Source: Poriferisodalis sp965215815
Lineage (GTDB): Bacteria; Actinomycetota; Acidimicrobiia; Acidimicrobiales; Poriferisodalaceae
Assembly (NCBI RefSeq): GCF_965215815.1
Contig: NZ_CBDCEO010000013.1
Location: 186,001-250,000, forward strand
DNA length: 64,000 nucleotides
Direction of reading: 5' to 3'
Shown here: piece after piece, positions 48,195 through 57,233 of the stretch
Layout: each line of letters begins with the position of its first letter
How positions within the stretch are numbered: position 1 is the first letter of the stretch
Notes under the pieces: generated by a model
Told to the model about the DNA's origin: nothing
What the model saw: only the letters and a program-made list of their open reading frames with translations
The model's database searches: none
Translations under genes and position numbers: made by a program

Positions 48195-50882
48195 GTGACC
48201 GGCTCGCGGCGCCTGGCGCCGCTCTCCATGCTGCTCATCGGGACGGCGGTCCTCGTGGCTCTGATCGGCCCGGGAGCAACGGCCCGGGCCCAGGCCCCCG
48301 ACGAGCGCACGCCTCCCTCGAACCTTTTGGCCCGCTTGGTGCAAGGCGGGGTGGAGCTCACGTGGGACGCCCCGCTCGCCGAGAATGACGAATCCGTGGA
48401 CGGCTACGAGATCCTGCGCCGCCGGCCCGACCGGGGCGAACAGACGCTCACGACGCTGGTGTCCGACACCGCCACGACCGATACCACGTACTTCGACGCC
48501 ACGGCCACGGTGCCCGGTGAGCGCTACAGCTACCGGGTACAGGCGATCAGGGGTGGTGTGAGGAGTCGCTCGTCCAACACCGCCACGGTGCTGGTGCTGC
48601 TGTCCGCACCAACCACGCGGCTGGTGAGCAATGTTGGCCAGTCGTCGGCGGTCGAGTCCGATGTCGCTCAGCAGTACGCCTTGGGGTTCAGGCTGGGCAG
48701 TCACGGCCAGGGCTATGAGATCTCGGGCGTGTCGATCGAGTTGGCCGCGGTGCCGTCTGATCTGAGCGTGTCGCTGTGGATCGGCGGCCCTGCTGGGACG
48801 GCCGTTAACGGCGCTTCGAGTGTGCAACGCGAGCTGTTCGAGTTCGACGGCCCGGCCTCGTTCGGGGTCGGCCTGAACGAGTTCACGGCTCCTGAAGGGT
48901 CTTTCGCGTACCCGAATGTCAACTACTTCATCGTGCTGTCGGGTTTCGGCTCGTCGCTGTCGATCATGGAGACGGCATCCGACGATGAGGATCCCGGCGG
49001 CGAGCCGCAGGCCGTCCTGTTCGACTCGGCGATGGTCCGAGCGCTGGGTTCGACCGGACGCTGGGATGGTCCCGCGACGCGCGGCGGCGCGCTGCGGCTG
49101 GCCCTCGAGGGCTCGAGGCGGGACCGCGGCGTCCTGGCTGCGAACTTCACGGGAGTCACGGATTTCCAAGAAATCGTCTCGACCGGCGACGACTGCTGTT
49201 TTGAGATGCACGTCGGGTCAGCGGACCGCTACCTCATCCGCGGTGTTTCTGTGGCGGCGGACGACTCAACAAGCAGAAGCGGCTTCTTCGGTCTCCCGTT
49301 CGACCTGCAAGACAGCTCGGGCGCCACGCTGTTCACCCTGCCCCATGCGTCTGCCCAAGGAAGCCTGGTGGCTGCCCCACTACACCTGGCTTCCCCGGCA
49401 GGCATGTCTGACTGGACGGCTCCCCAAGGCGCAACCGTGGCCGGCAGCAGCTCGTACGTCTTCCACATGAACATCGTGAGCATTGCCGGGGACACCCAGG
49501 GCACAACGCGGGGAGGCATCATCAACGGCCGCATATTCTGCTCCGAAATAGCCGACTACACGGACGCTCCGTCGGCGCCGGGCGTGACCCTCTCAGAGCA
49601 TGGGAATATCGCCTGCCCCACGCCGATGATGGCCGTCGACGGGGAGCCGCTCCACGCGATGGCGTCGAACCTGAGACAGGACAACGACAGCTACGCCACC
49701 GCCACATCCGCCAATGACGTGATATCGCAGGGCTTCGCGACCGGACCCAGCGCGTACGGGTACCGATTGCAGGGCATCGGCGTCAACGTCGAAGGCTCCG
49801 ACGACACGAACAACGACCCCCAGATACCCGACGGACCGTCGTCGGTGAAGGTGGCCGTGCACGCCGACACGGGCGGCAAGCCCGGCGACAAGCTGTTCGA
49901 CCTCGTCAGCCCCGACGACTACGCAGCAGGCAAGCTCAGCTTCTTCGAGGCACCCACGGGAACCAGGCTGGCGCCCGACACCTCCTACGTCATGGTCTGG
50001 ACCTACCACAACGGCGAGGAGCACAGACTGCGCCGAACCTCAAGCAACGACGAGGACCAACCCGAGACACTCAACGGCTTCGCCCTGGCCGACGCGTTCT
50101 ACCGCGGCGCCGACCTGAACAGCGTGACGGTGTCCACAGGAAGCCACGCACTCGAGATCGCCGTCTACGGCGAGGCCGTCGAGGGCAGCTTCGTGGGCAG
50201 CGCCAGGTCCGTGAGCAGCGGTTACCAGGTGACCCCGGACTGGCTCCACGCACCGCACGACGCCCGTGTCGGGGACCAGTTCAGGGTGGTCTTCGTCACA
50301 CACCACCCAACGGGCGCCGTGTCCGGGGACATAGAGGAATACAACGAACTTGTCCAGTTCGAAGCCTCCGGCCGCAGCAGACGGGACGAGACATCGGCGC
50401 CATTCACCGATCGGGTGATACGCAGCGTCGCTTCGGAGTTCAAAGCGGTGGTCTGCACCGCTGCGGTCGACGCGCGGACCAACACCGCGATGACCGACGC
50501 CTTTGGCGCGACGATCCGCTGGCTGGACGGCGGCTGGGAGGATCGCCCCACGCTGATCGCCGACTCCTACGACCAGTTCTACAGCGGCGCGTGGGTCAAC
50601 AGCGACCATGGCGCCTACGCCGCCGGGAACACCGCCCACTTCAACCCGAGCCACATGATCTGGACCGGGTGCGACGCCCAAGGCGCCTCGCATCCCGAAG
50701 TCCCGATGGGCACGAACTCGCCCACGGAGATGGTCGCGGTGGGCACACCGAACGATCCCAACGACAACTACGCCCCCATCGGCGCCGTCGACGTGGGTTC
50801 GGGGTACGTGGCGCGCCCTCGCCAGACGCTGCTGTCGCTCTACGCGATCTCGCCCGTCTTCACGATCGTCCCCGAGAGATGA
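48195..50882 (+). CDS. Large secreted protein with a fibronectin III domain and repeated surface domains
   Basis: An 895-residue exported protein. The signal peptide is MTGSRRLAPLSMLLIGTAVL onward, with cleavage near ARAQA. A fibronectin type III domain (TPPSNLLARLVQGGVELTWD to RYSYRVQAIRGG) comes first. Then there are three related ~150-residue units, each starting LVSNVGQ- or LASNLRQ-like and containing QGYEISGVSIELA, YGYRLQGIGVNVEG and LEIAVYGE. The C-terminal ~220 residues (DWLHAPHDARVGDQFRVVFV, EFKAVVCTAAVDARTNTAMT) resemble an uncharacterised domain common in secreted proteins of marine bacteria. GTG 48195 is the first usable start. No wall anchor was found. Function is unknown; adhesion or scavenging is inference. 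The stop overlaps the next ATG. Confidence 0.82.
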   Translation: MTGSRRLAPLSMLLIGTAVLVALIGPGATARAQAPDERTPPSNLLARLVQGGVELTWDAPLAENDESVDGYEILRRRPDRGEQTLTTLVSDTATTDTTYFDATATVPGERYSYRVQAIRGGVRSRSSNTATVLVLLSAPTTRLVSNVGQSSAVESDVAQQYALGFRLGSHGQGYEISGVSIELAAVPSDLSVSLWIGGPAGTAVNGASSVQRELFEFDGPASFGVGLNEFTAPEGSFAYPNVNYFIVLSGFGSSLSIMETASDDEDPGGEPQAVLFDSAMVRALGSTGRWDGPATRGGALRLALEGSRRDRGVLAANFTGVTDFQEIVSTGDDCCFEMHVGSADRYLIRGVSVAADDSTSRSGFFGLPFDLQDSSGATLFTLPHASAQGSLVAAPLHLASPAGMSDWTAPQGATVAGSSSYVFHMNIVSIAGDTQGTTRGGIINGRIFCSEIADYTDAPSAPGVTLSEHGNIACPTPMMAVDGEPLHAMASNLRQDNDSYATATSANDVISQGFATGPSAYGYRLQGIGVNVEGSDDTNNDPQIPDGPSSVKVAVHADTGGKPGDKLFDLVSPDDYAAGKLSFFEAPTGTRLAPDTSYVMVWTYHNGEEHRLRRTSSNDEDQPETLNGFALADAFYRGADLNSVTVSTGSHALEIAVYGEAVEGSFVGSARSVSSGYQVTPDWLHAPHDARVGDQFRVVFVTHHPTGAVSGDIEEYNELVQFEASGRSRRDETSAPFTDRVIRSVASEFKAVVCTAAVDARTNTAMTDAFGATIRWLDGGWEDRPTLIADSYDQFYSGAWVNSDHGAYAAGNTAHFNPSHMIWTGCDAQGASHPEVPMGTNSPTEMVAVGTPNDPNDNYAPIGAVDVGSGYVARPRQTLLSLYAISPVFTIVPER

Positions 50883-52447
50883 CCCCGGTCGTCGACGTCA
50901 CCGCGCAACCGACCCGGGCCCTGACCCCGCGGGGCATCGCGGCGGCCTTGCTGGCGACGGTGCTGGCAGCCATGGCGGTCTGGGCGACGCCGGCGTCGGC
51001 GGACACGCAGGAGCCCGCAGAGCCGGTCTGGTCGGCCGACATGACAGTGACCGAGTACACCAACGTCTCGGTCGGGGCAGCCAGCGCCGACCTGTTCTCC
51101 AATGTGGGCGGCAGCGGCGACCTGCAGATCAAGTCGCTCTGGTCCTACACACCGCACCGCGACCTGCGCCTGGCATTCCAGGAAGGCGTTCCCGACGCTG
51201 CGGACTACACCCTGCAGGTCGGCGACCTCTCCCTGGGGTTCCCCGCGGGCACCTCCGGCGCCAGCAGCTTCAAATGGCACGACGTGGACGCCGACTGGGA
51301 ACACGGCCAACTCATTCGCGTACGCATTGTTCCCACGGCCGACATCGACGCTTTTCAGGCCGACACGCCGGTCCCAGATGTCCACACCATCAACGAGGCG
51401 CTGAGCAGAATCGCGACGGCGGACAAAGACAGCAGCGAACCCGAGCCGCAGTTCCTGGTCAGCAACCTGGGCGTGGGCACCGAAGGCGCCGGCGGGATTC
51501 AGCGCACCCTTGACACGGCCCGATCAGGGTTCGCCCAGGCATTCACGACAGGCGCGTCGACCAACGGGTACGCACTCGGCGCCGTCGACATCGCGGTGTC
51601 ACGCTTCTACGATGCGTCGAACGCGGCAGACCAGCTCCGGGTCACGATCAACGAGGCCGCGAGCGAAGGCGAACCAGGCGACGCGCACTGCACCCTGACC
51701 AATCCGTCCACCTTCACCGCACCGGGAGTGATCACCTTCGAGGCGCCGACAGGTGAAGGCTCCTGCCAGCAGCTGGCGACCGAGACAACCTACTTCGTCG
51801 TCATCGAGTGGCCCAACCCGAGCGGAACAGACTCATATGCAGTCATTCCCCAGACCTACCCCACCGAGAAGACGGCTGCCACCGAAGAGGACCCCGGCGG
51901 TGCCCAAGGCTGGTCAATAGCCGACCGGGCCTACTACCTCACCGCCAGCTCCGACACCCGCACATGGACCGCCTACGACGAGACAGCCAGCTTCAAAATC
52001 AAACTGACCGGAACAATCTCAGAACAGACCACCGAAACCGAGACCGAGGCTGAGACCGAAACCGAGACTGAGACCGAAACCGAGACTGAGACCGAACCGG
52101 AACCGGTCCCGTTCACCGTCAGCGTGACCGTCGCCGCCCCGACCACCCACAACGGTTCGTCGGAGTTCACCTTCGAACTCGACTTCAGCGAAAACCTCCG
52201 CCTGAGCTACAAGACCCTCAAACTCCACGCCTTCAACGTGACAGGCGGATCCGTCAAGAAAGCCCAAAGGACCGACAGGCCCGCCAACATCTCCTGGCGC
52301 ATCACCGTCAAGCCCGACTCCACCAGCGACGTCACCGTGGTACTGCCGATCCCCAACGACTGCGACGACACAGGCGCCATCTGCACCGACGACGACAGGA
52401 AACTGTCCAACCGCTTGGAGTTCACCGTCAGCGACCCACACCAATAG
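50879..52447 (+). CDS. Secreted protein with Thr-Glu repeat stalk, partner of the preceding gene
   Basis: A 522-residue exported protein. The signal peptide (RGIAAALLATVLAAMAVWA ending PASA) is followed by DMTVTEYTNVSVGAASADLF, then a unit related to those of its neighbour (FLVSNLGVGTEGAGGIQRTL, YALGAVDIAVSRF). A (Thr-Glu)n stalk covers about residues 384-407. A C-terminal beta-sandwich domain follows (FTVSVTVAAPTTHNGSSEFT, NLRLSYKTLKLHAFNVTGG), also a type found in marine surface proteins. ATG 50879 overlaps the previous stop as ATGA, so the pair is translationally coupled and probably acts together. No anchor was seen. Confidence 0.82.
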   Translation: MTPVVDVTAQPTRALTPRGIAAALLATVLAAMAVWATPASADTQEPAEPVWSADMTVTEYTNVSVGAASADLFSNVGGSGDLQIKSLWSYTPHRDLRLAFQEGVPDAADYTLQVGDLSLGFPAGTSGASSFKWHDVDADWEHGQLIRVRIVPTADIDAFQADTPVPDVHTINEALSRIATADKDSSEPEPQFLVSNLGVGTEGAGGIQRTLDTARSGFAQAFTTGASTNGYALGAVDIAVSRFYDASNAADQLRVTINEAASEGEPGDAHCTLTNPSTFTAPGVITFEAPTGEGSCQQLATETTYFVVIEWPNPSGTDSYAVIPQTYPTEKTAATEEDPGGAQGWSIADRAYYLTASSDTRTWTAYDETASFKIKLTGTISEQTTETETEAETETETETETETETEPEPVPFTVSVTVAAPTTHNGSSEFTFELDFSENLRLSYKTLKLHAFNVTGGSVKKAQRTDRPANISWRITVKPDSTSDVTVVLPIPNDCDDTGAICTDDDRKLSNRLEFTVSDPHQ

Positions 52448-52621
52448 ACCACCCACAGATCTCGGCACTGCCTCAACCCACCGACCTACGCCCCGGGCCA
52501 GCGAGCAACATGAACCTCACCGGCGACACCGATCAATCGGCGGGCTCACCCCCGCCGCCTACGCTGCAAAACACCAACCGACACGACCGACGACCACTAC
52601 GAGCCAACACCCATAACGACC

Positions 52622-52645
52622 GGACCAACTAACGGGTCCCCGTCA
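52622..52645. repeat. 24-bp direct repeat, right copy
   Basis: ggaccaactaacgggtcccc followed by gtca. Together with 48032-48055 it encloses the promoter, C13 tract and both secreted-protein genes, about 4.6 kb. Confidence 0.7.
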
Positions 52646-52677
52646 GCCGTTCCGAACTCATAGAGGGCAACGCATAA

Positions 52678-52699
52678 GGCACCCCCCTGAAGGGGTGCC
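52678..52699. terminator. Rho-independent-type hairpin
   Basis: GGCACCCC (52678-52685), loop CCTGAA, GGGGTGCC (52692-52699), a perfect 8-bp stem. It sits between two convergent genes and could serve both. Confidence 0.75.
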
Positions 52700-52758
52700 C
52701 CTACGTCGGCTAGTTGCCGATAGCGCGGCGCCCTCACGGACGCCGTTCATGACGCTGG

Positions 52759-53100
52759 CTAGTTGCCGCGTCCTCCAATGCCCTGCTTCAAGGCGCTCAT
52801 TGCAGCGTCTCGAACCGGGATGAACGCAACAATGGCGATGGCCGTGGCCACATCCATGCCGAAGCGTCCGAGTGACAGCACCTCGAAGCTGGCCCCGTAC
52901 CCAAACAAGGCTCCGCCGTCATTGGCTTGCGAAACCAGCACTAGCAAGTAGGCCCAGATCAGATTCAGGTTGCTGCCGATAATCGGTATCGACTTCAGCG
53001 TGTCGTTTACTTTGACCGTGTCAAGGACACTGTCCACGACGACCATCGCACCCTGGAACACCATGCCCAGGATGATCAGCGTCAAAATTGTCGACATCAT
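52759..53100 (-). CDS. Small multipass membrane protein of unknown function
   Basis: A 113-residue protein beginning MMSTILTLIILGMVFQGAMV, with hydrophobic stretches NLNLIWAYLLVLVSQA and GMDVATAIAIVAFIPV and a short basic C-terminus (LKQGIGGRGN). The ATG at 53100 is preceded by an AT-rich region. The size and shape would suit a small accessory or holin-like protein, but there is no family evidence. Confidence 0.6.
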   Translation of the reverse strand: MMSTILTLIILGMVFQGAMVVVDSVLDTVKVNDTLKSIPIIGSNLNLIWAYLLVLVSQANDGGALFGYGASFEVLSLGRFGMDVATAIAIVAFIPVRDAAMSALKQGIGGRGN

Positions 53101-53198
53101 GGTTATCGACCCCCTTTGGTCGGCAGTACTTGGCTACGGCTGCCTTCCGCCCCCGCAGTCGGCAACCACCGAACACCCTAGTCAACGTCGTTGCACTT

Positions 53199-53218
53199 CT
53201 GTGACAATTCTGTAACAG
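53199..53218. promoter_or_regulatory. Operator-like inverted repeat in the valS upstream region
   Basis: CTGTGACA-ATTC-TGTAACAG, an 8-4-8 inverted repeat with one mismatch, in the AT-rich divergent region between the small membrane-protein gene and valS. It may be a regulator binding site; the protein is unknown. Confidence 0.4.
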
Positions 53219-53303
53219 TTTTGTTTTTTTGGGATTCACCTCGCGTGCGTGGCGGTCGCTCAGCCTCGGATACCGCCCGAGCGCGCCGGTAGCTTTGCCG
53301 CGC

Positions 53304-55967
53304 ATGACGCAGGTGCCCGACAAGCCCACGGTCGACGGGCTCGAGGCGAAGTGGTCGCAGCGCTGGGAGTCCGACGGCGTGTACCGCTTCGATCGCACCG
53401 CCACCCGTGAGCAGGTGTTCAGCATCGACACGCCGCCGCCGACCGTCAGCGGTTCGCTGCACATGGGCCACGTCTTCAGCTACACCCACACCGACAACAT
53501 CGCCCGCTACCGGCGCATGGCCGGCGACGAGGTCTTCTACCCGATGGGCTGGGACGACAACGGCCTGCCGACCGAGCGGCGCGTGCAGAACTACTTCGGC
53601 GTGCGCTGCGATCCCATGCTCCCCTACGACGAGAGCTTCGAGCCTCCGGCCGACGGCGGCGATCCGGCGGCGGTCGAGGCACGCGGCGAACTGGCGATCT
53701 CGAGGCGCAACTTCATCGAACTGTGTCATGTGCTGACCGCCACCGACGAGCGGACCTTTGAGGAGCTGTGGCGCCAACTCGGACTGAGCGTGGACTGGTC
53801 GATGACCTACGCCACGATCGACGAACGCTGCCAGCGAGTCGCTCAGCGTGCATTCCTGGAGAACCTGGCGCGTGGCGAGGCGTACCAGATCGAAGCGCCG
53901 TCGCTGTGGGACGTCACCTTCGGCACCGCAGTGGCCCAGGCCGAACTGGAAGACCGCGAGCGGCCCGGCGCCTACCACCGCATCGCTTTCCATCGCCTGG
54001 ACTCACAAGGCGGCCGCAACGGCCCAGCATCGAAGAGCCCAGCGTCAAGTGGCACAGTCGAGATCGAGACGACCCGGCCGGAACTGCTGGCAGCGTGCGT
54101 GGCGCTCGTGGCCCACCCCGATGACGAGCGCTACCAGCCGCTGTTCGGCTCAACCGTGGTGACGCCGCTGTTCGGAGTGGAAGTCCCAGTGGTTGCCCAC
54201 AAGCTGGCCGAGCCCGAGAAGGGCACCGGCGTCGCCATGATCTGCACCTTCGGCGACACCACCGACGTGACGTGGTGGCGCGAGCTGGACCTGCCCGTGC
54301 GGGCGATCGTGGACCGCCGGGGTCGCATTGCTGCGGATCCCCCTCCGGGCATCGACTCGCCCGCGGGGCGCGAGGCGTATGAGCGCCTGGCAGGCCGCAC
54401 TGTTGGAGGCGCTCGGAACGCGACCGTCGAGCTGCTGCGCGACTCAGGCGAGCTCATCGGCGAACCACGACCCATCACTCACGCGGTGAAGTTCTTCGAG
54501 AAGGGCGACCGGCCGCTCGAGATCGTGTCGAGTCGCCAGTGGTACATCCGCAACGGCGGGCGCGATGGGGAGTTGCGTGACGCGCTGATCGCCCGTGGCT
54601 CGGAGATGACGTGGCATCCGCCGTACATGCAGGGCCGCTACACGAATTGGATCGAGGGTCTGAACGGCGATTGGCTGATCAGCCGTCAGCGCTTCTTCGG
54701 CGTGCCGATCCCGCTGTGGTACCCGCTCGACGACGTCGGCGAGCCGATCTGGCAGCGGCCGCTCGTCCCCGACGACGGTGCTCTGCCGGTTGATCCAGGC
54801 AGCGACGTGCCTGCCGGCTACGACGAGTCGCAGCGCGGCCAGCCCGGCGGCTTCGTCGGGGATCTCGATGTGATGGACACCTGGGCAACATCGTCACTGA
54901 CGCCCCAGATCGCATGCGGGTGGAGTGAGGATCCTGACCTGTGGGCGCGCACCTACCCGATGGACATGCGCCCCCAAGGCCACGACATCATCCGCACCTG
55001 GCTGTTCTCGACTGCAGTGCGGAGTCACCTCGGCCACGACTGTGCGCCGTGGCGGCACTGTGCACTGTCGGGCTGGATCCTCGACCCGGACCGCAAGAAG
55101 ATGTCCAAGTCCAAGGGCAATGTGGTGACGCCGACCGACCTGCTCGACACCTACGGCGCCGACGCCGTTCGCTACTGGGCAGCCAACGGACGGCCCGGCA
55201 CCGACACCGCCTTCGACGAAGGCCAGATGAAGATCGGGCGCCGCCTGGCGATCAAGCTGTTGAACGCGGCCAGATTCGCACTGACACTGACGGGCGGAGC
55301 CACACCGGACGACGCAGCGAGCCCTGGCGATCGCGATACCGCGGTTCGCAACACGCTGGACGCGGCGCTGCTGGCCGAGCTAGCCGAGTTGGTTCGCGTT
55401 GCCACCGACGCATTCGAGAACTTCGACTATGCCCGAGCCCTCGAACGCTCCGAGCAGTTCTTCTGGCGTTTCACCGACGATTACGTCGAGCTGGCCAAGG
55501 GTCGGGCCTACGGAGGTCAAGGCGCTGAGGCTGCAGCGGACGCACATCTCACGCTGACGGTTGCGCTCGATGTGCTGCTGCGCTTGTTCGCTCCGTTCCT
55601 GCCGTTTGTCACCGAAGAGATCTGGTCGTGGTGGCGGCCAGGCTCGGTGCACCAGTCCGATTGGCCCGATGCCGACGAGATTGCGGCGCTGGTACCCGAG
55701 GCATCTGCTGGAGCATTCGGGCTCACTGCGTCCGTGCTCAGCGAGGTTCGCCGGGCCAAGACCGAAGCCCGGCGCAGCCTGCGCGTCCCGGCTGAACGGG
55801 TGGTCGTCAGTGCCTCGGATGCGGACGTCGCAGTTTTGCAACGGACGCAGTCCGATCTGATCGACGCCGGTCGCATCGAGAAATTGTCGTTCGCGACCGA
55901 TGATGCGCTCGCGCACCCGACCGTCAGCGTGGTGCTGGCACCCGCCGACGCGCAAGCCAAGAGCTAG
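53304..55967 (+). CDS. valS: Valyl-tRNA synthetase (type without C-terminal coiled coil)
   Basis: An 887-residue class Ia synthetase. HIGH is in VSGSLHMGHVFSYTHTDNI. The text FYPMGWDDNGLPTERRVQNY and FGVRCDPMLPY marks the non-E. coli type found in some actinobacteria, rickettsias and archaea. The CP1 editing domain has VEIETTRPELLAACVALVAHP and the KMSKS motif is KKMSKSKGNVVTPTDL near residue 599. The anticodon-binding helices follow, but the chain ends at LAPADAQAKS without the usual ~65-residue coiled-coil arm. ATG 53304 (MTQVPDKPTVDG) was chosen over an upstream extension. Confidence 0.95.
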   Translation: MTQVPDKPTVDGLEAKWSQRWESDGVYRFDRTATREQVFSIDTPPPTVSGSLHMGHVFSYTHTDNIARYRRMAGDEVFYPMGWDDNGLPTERRVQNYFGVRCDPMLPYDESFEPPADGGDPAAVEARGELAISRRNFIELCHVLTATDERTFEELWRQLGLSVDWSMTYATIDERCQRVAQRAFLENLARGEAYQIEAPSLWDVTFGTAVAQAELEDRERPGAYHRIAFHRLDSQGGRNGPASKSPASSGTVEIETTRPELLAACVALVAHPDDERYQPLFGSTVVTPLFGVEVPVVAHKLAEPEKGTGVAMICTFGDTTDVTWWRELDLPVRAIVDRRGRIAADPPPGIDSPAGREAYERLAGRTVGGARNATVELLRDSGELIGEPRPITHAVKFFEKGDRPLEIVSSRQWYIRNGGRDGELRDALIARGSEMTWHPPYMQGRYTNWIEGLNGDWLISRQRFFGVPIPLWYPLDDVGEPIWQRPLVPDDGALPVDPGSDVPAGYDESQRGQPGGFVGDLDVMDTWATSSLTPQIACGWSEDPDLWARTYPMDMRPQGHDIIRTWLFSTAVRSHLGHDCAPWRHCALSGWILDPDRKKMSKSKGNVVTPTDLLDTYGADAVRYWAANGRPGTDTAFDEGQMKIGRRLAIKLLNAARFALTLTGGATPDDAASPGDRDTAVRNTLDAALLAELAELVRVATDAFENFDYARALERSEQFFWRFTDDYVELAKGRAYGGQGAEAAADAHLTLTVALDVLLRLFAPFLPFVTEEIWSWWRPGSVHQSDWPDADEIAALVPEASAGAFGLTASVLSEVRRAKTEARRSLRVPAERVVVSASDADVAVLQRTQSDLIDAGRIEKLSFATDDALAHPTVSVVLAPADAQAKS

Positions 55968-55979
55968 GACAACCTCGAC

Positions 55980-57146
55980 TCAGAGATCACCGTCTGCGCC
56001 ATCAGAGTCCGCGCCGTCGGCTTCCATCGGCGATGCCGCTGTCTCGAAGGCACCAACGGGCCGCCCGCTATCGCCTGCGGCGGGCTCTCCGCTGCGCACC
56101 CACACTGTTCGCTGCGGGAAGGGGATCTCGATGCCGGCCTCGTCGAACGCATCCTTGACGCGCTTGCGCAGCAGGCGTGCCGTGGCCCACTGTTCAGCGG
56201 GCTCGGTCTTCACCATGACCCTCAGGGTGACCGCGTCGGCGCCGAAGGCTTGCACGCCGGCCACTGTGGGCTCTTCGAGCACGGTGGTGTTCTCGCCTTG
56301 CTCGTGCCACACCTGGTCCGCAACCCGCTTGATGATCGCCATTGCCTCGTCGAGGTCGGTGTCATAGGCCACGTCAAGGTCGAGCGGCACGCGAGCCCAC
56401 AGCTGCGACATGTTTCCGACCCGGGCGATCGCTCCATTGGGCACGTGCCAGACCGTGCCGGAGATATCACGTAACCGGGTGGTGCGCAGCCCCACGGACT
56501 CGACGGTGCCGACCGCATCGCCGAGATCGACCACGTCGCCGACGCCGTACTGGTCCTCGATCAGCATGAAGACGCCCGTCAGCAGGTCTCGGACGAGGGA
56601 TTGGGCGCCAAAGCCGACCGCGACGCCGATGATGCCGGCGCCTGCGATGAGCGGGCCGAGATTCACGTCGAACTCGCCGAGCAGCATCATGAGCGCTACG
56701 GCCCAGATGATCGTGGTTGCGACGCTCTTGAACAGCGTCCCGAGGGTCTTCGCCCGTTGGCTGGCGCGCTCGGTTCGCTCCCGCAGCTGACTCATCTTGG
56801 CCGCGAGCCGGTCGGGATCCCAGGCTCGGCCCGCTTCGGCGGTGCGGGCGGCCTCATTTTTCGCTGCGTTCTTCTTGTCGCTGGCGATCCGCTCCACCAT
56901 GTGGTCGATGGCACGCCGCATGAGTCGGCGAGCGACAACGGTGAGCAGCAGGATCACCAGCACCGTGAGGGGCTTGTCAACGATCCATACCGACGCCGAC
57001 GCCAGCCCCGCGCTGCCCGTCCAATCCAGCAGGCGTTCGCAGATCCAGCTGGGCTCGGTGCCGCACACCTCCGTGCTGCGGCTGGCTTCCAGAAGTGCAT
57101 CCATCGCATCAGTGGCGGAGGGGGCCTGTGCGAGGAGTGAGGTCAT
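55980..57146 (-). CDS. MscS-family mechanosensitive channel
   Basis: A 388-residue small-conductance mechanosensitive channel that releases solutes during hypo-osmotic shock. An N-terminal membrane helix (DKPLTVLVILLLTVVARRL) and an Arg/Lys-rich loop precede a second segment (TIIWAVALMMLLGEF) and the pore helix (LIAGAGIIGVAVGFGAQSLV). The beta domain GVFMLIEDQYGVGDVVDLGD and TTRLRDISGTVWHVPNGAI is typical of the family. The acidic tail is rich in Asp/Gly. It converges on valS with 12 bases between stops. Confidence 0.92.
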   Translation of the reverse strand: MTSLLAQAPSATDAMDALLEASRSTEVCGTEPSWICERLLDWTGSAGLASASVWIVDKPLTVLVILLLTVVARRLMRRAIDHMVERIASDKKNAAKNEAARTAEAGRAWDPDRLAAKMSQLRERTERASQRAKTLGTLFKSVATTIIWAVALMMLLGEFDVNLGPLIAGAGIIGVAVGFGAQSLVRDLLTGVFMLIEDQYGVGDVVDLGDAVGTVESVGLRTTRLRDISGTVWHVPNGAIARVGNMSQLWARVPLDLDVAYDTDLDEAMAIIKRVADQVWHEQGENTTVLEEPTVAGVQAFGADAVTLRVMVKTEPAEQWATARLLRKRVKDAFDEAGIEIPFPQRTVWVRSGEPAAGDSGRPVGAFETAASPMEADGADSDGADGDL

Positions 57147-57233
57147 CTCGGGCAGCCTAGAAGTACACCGCTGGGCGCCTGTTCACTTGGTTCGCGGGAG
57201 TTCGGCCCGGCCTGCGCGACGGTCTCGATGCGC

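Larger units (their letters stand above)
52448..52758. other. Intergenic region after the secreted-protein pair
   Basis: 311 bases between convergent genes. It contains the right 24-bp direct repeat (52622-52645) and a clear terminator (52678-52699). The first 170 bases are Cys/Pro-codon-like C-rich DNA with no supported gene. Confidence 0.6.
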
